A stretch of DNA of 58,628 bases from Sedimenticola sp. Its GTDB lineage: Bacteria > Pseudomonadota > Gammaproteobacteria > Chromatiales > Chromatiaceae. The DNA is taken from NCBI GenBank assembly GCA_026992075.1, contig JALXAM010000028.1:92289-150916 (forward strand). Reading direction: 5' to 3'. The notes beneath the pieces were generated by a model. The model had not been told where the DNA came from and searched no databases. It saw nothing but the letters and a program-made list of their open reading frames with translations. Below are positions 57,804-58,628 of the stretch, piece by piece. Every line of letters begins with the position of its first letter. The stretch's first letter is position 1. Made by a program: the position numbers and the translations under genes.

Positions 57804-58115
57804 TCAGCGGAGCTTGAGTCGCTCCACCGGCTCTCCGTTCAGCAGGTGGCGTGTTATGATCTCCTCCAGATCGTCCCGGTCCACGTAGGTGTACCAGGTC
57901 TCGTCCGGGTAGATCACCAGCACCGGCCCCTGGTCGCAGCGATCCAGGCAGCCGGCATTGTTGATGCGCACCTTGCCCTTGCCATGGATCCCCAGCTCCT
58001 TGCAACGCCGCTTCAGGTAGGCTCGAGCCTTCTCGGCGCCGAAGTCGGCGCAACAGGTTTCGCCGTTTTCGCGCTTGTTGGTGCAGATGAACAGGTGGTG
58101 CTGGTACCAGGACAT
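57804..58115 (-). CDS. (2Fe-2S) ferredoxin, thioredoxin-like (Shethna-type)
   Basis: 103 residues. Four cluster cysteines fit the thioredoxin-like ferredoxin pattern: FICTNKRENGETCCADFG, and NNAGCLDRCDQGPVLVIYPD. Likely an electron carrier; the partner is unknown. The downstream 188 bp before the small RNA promoter region contains no ORF of note. It is divergent from the Fe-S protein that follows. Confidence 0.9.
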   Translation of the reverse strand: MSWYQHHLFICTNKRENGETCCADFGAEKARAYLKRRCKELGIHGKGKVRINNAGCLDRCDQGPVLVIYPDETWYTYVDRDDLEEIITRHLLNGEPVERLKLR

Positions 58116-58126
58116 GGTGTCTTCAC

Positions 58127-58628
58127 TTGAGTTCCACTGACTCTATTATATGGGATGCCGCCCGCTTGCAGGCGGAGGTGAGCCGGTGCGTGAAGTGCGG
58201 GCTCTGCCTGGCGGAATGTCCCACCTATCGGCTCTCTCTGAACGAAGCCCGCTCTCCCCGCGGACGCCTCGCCCTGGTGGCGGCCCTGGCGGCGGGGGAG
58301 GTGACGGCCGACGATGTCGGTGCCGCGCAGCTTTCGAGCTGTCTTTTCTGTCGTCGCTGCCAGGCGATCTGTCCCTCGAAGGTGGCCTATGACGCCATCC
58401 TGGACCAGGGGCGCCGTTACACCAGGAAACGGCTTCCTCTCAAGAGCCGGCTGGCGGTGGGGTTGCTGAGCCGCCCGGTGACGGCGGCCCTGCTGCCGGC
58501 TCTGGCCCGCGTCGCGGGAGCCTGGCTGCCGGGAGACTCCCTGCCCGCGCGGGTGGCGAGGCGGGCGCGGAAGGGTGGAGGGCCCGGGCCCGGCTGGCGC
58601 AAGGCTGCCGCCGGGGAGTGCCTGGGGC
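58127..58628 (+). CDS. GlcF-like iron-sulfur protein (partial, runs off the window)
   Basis: The frame reads SRCVKCGLCLAECPTYRLS, then RSPRGRLALVAAL, then SSCLFCRRCQAICPSKVAYD: two 4Fe-4S ferredoxin motifs in the arrangement of glycolate oxidase subunit GlcF or related CCG-domain proteins. It has no ATG near the start; a TTG at 58127 gives a plausible N-terminus (LSSTDSIIWDAARLQ) but lies only 12 bp from the divergent ferredoxin start, so TTG at 58166 or GTG at 58178 are alternatives. The C-terminal CCG domains would be beyond the window. Confidence 0.75.
   Translation, partial: MSSTDSIIWDAARLQAEVSRCVKCGLCLAECPTYRLSLNEARSPRGRLALVAALAAGEVTADDVGAAQLSSCLFCRRCQAICPSKVAYDAILDQGRRYTRKRLPLKSRLAVGLLSRPVTAALLPALARVAGAWLPGDSLPARVARRARKGGGPGPGWRKAAAGECLG

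Overview
The window looks like chromosomal DNA of a GC-rich gammaproteobacterium, taken from around the replication origin. Evidence: the dnaA-dnaN-recF-gyrB block with DnaA boxes, the ygfB-pepP-ubiH-ubiI / zapA-6S RNA-fau neighbourhood, leuS-lptE-holA, a B12-dependent MetH, the split GcvPA/GcvPB glycine decarboxylase, and the gmhB-plsC pair. A chromatialean or ectothiorhodospiracean relative is plausible, but the sequence alone does not fix the genus.

Layout. 1-8.6 kb: end of gmhB, plsC, then gyrB, recF, dnaN and dnaA on the minus strand, a candidate oriC between dnaA and dnaN, and ttcA. 8.6-20.3 kb: a short secretin-like protein, a 1276-residue FAD/Fe-S dehydrogenase, small envelope and stress proteins, nei, hemerythrin, tmcA, a host-attachment-family protein and a HugZ-like protein. 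20.3-33.5 kb: metH, a Uma2 protein, leuS-lptE-holA, proA, an inserted minus-strand cassette (nucleotidyltransferase, GTPase, HEPN, nucleotidyltransferase) and nadD. 33.5-41.8 kb: moaD-moeA, a PfkB kinase, dgkA, then gcvPB, gcvPA, gcvH and gcvT behind a tandem glycine riboswitch. 41.8-48.5 kb: ubiI, ubiH, pepP, ygfB, zapB-like, zapA, 6S RNA, fau and a histone H1-like protein. 48.5-56.2 kb: ilvA and rpiA separated by hicAB, then an accessory strip of toxin-antitoxin genes, several decayed, with one IS3-family element and a porin. 56.3-58.6 kb: rpsI-rplM, a candidate small RNA, a 2Fe-2S ferredoxin and the start of a GlcF-like Fe-S protein.

The most striking non-coding feature is a dispersed family (called R here) of about 106-bp elements at ten places. 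Each is a 27-nt inverted repeat closing a junction with two small hairpins. The long arms differ between copies but stay complementary. On one strand the two small loops keep the pattern CANGGANG, which is the RsmA/CsrA recognition pattern, while the N positions vary. One copy sits between the two aptamers of the glycine riboswitch.

A second notable signal is a complete small-RNA unit at 57563-57669 (minus): a perfect TTGACA -35, three hairpins with C-rich CUCCUCC-type loops and a strong terminator. Several other repeat families occur. One is GTCGGGCTTCAGCCCGAC. One is a hairpin related to GTTCGCGGCGGGGACGC. One carries GGGCAAAGCGnnGCGTGCCC. One is CCCTCTCCCTCCGGGAGAGGG. One is a 136-143 bp MITE-like element with two copies. 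These repeats have shaped gene ends: the lptE leader, the N-terminus of the secretin-like protein and a truncated hepT.
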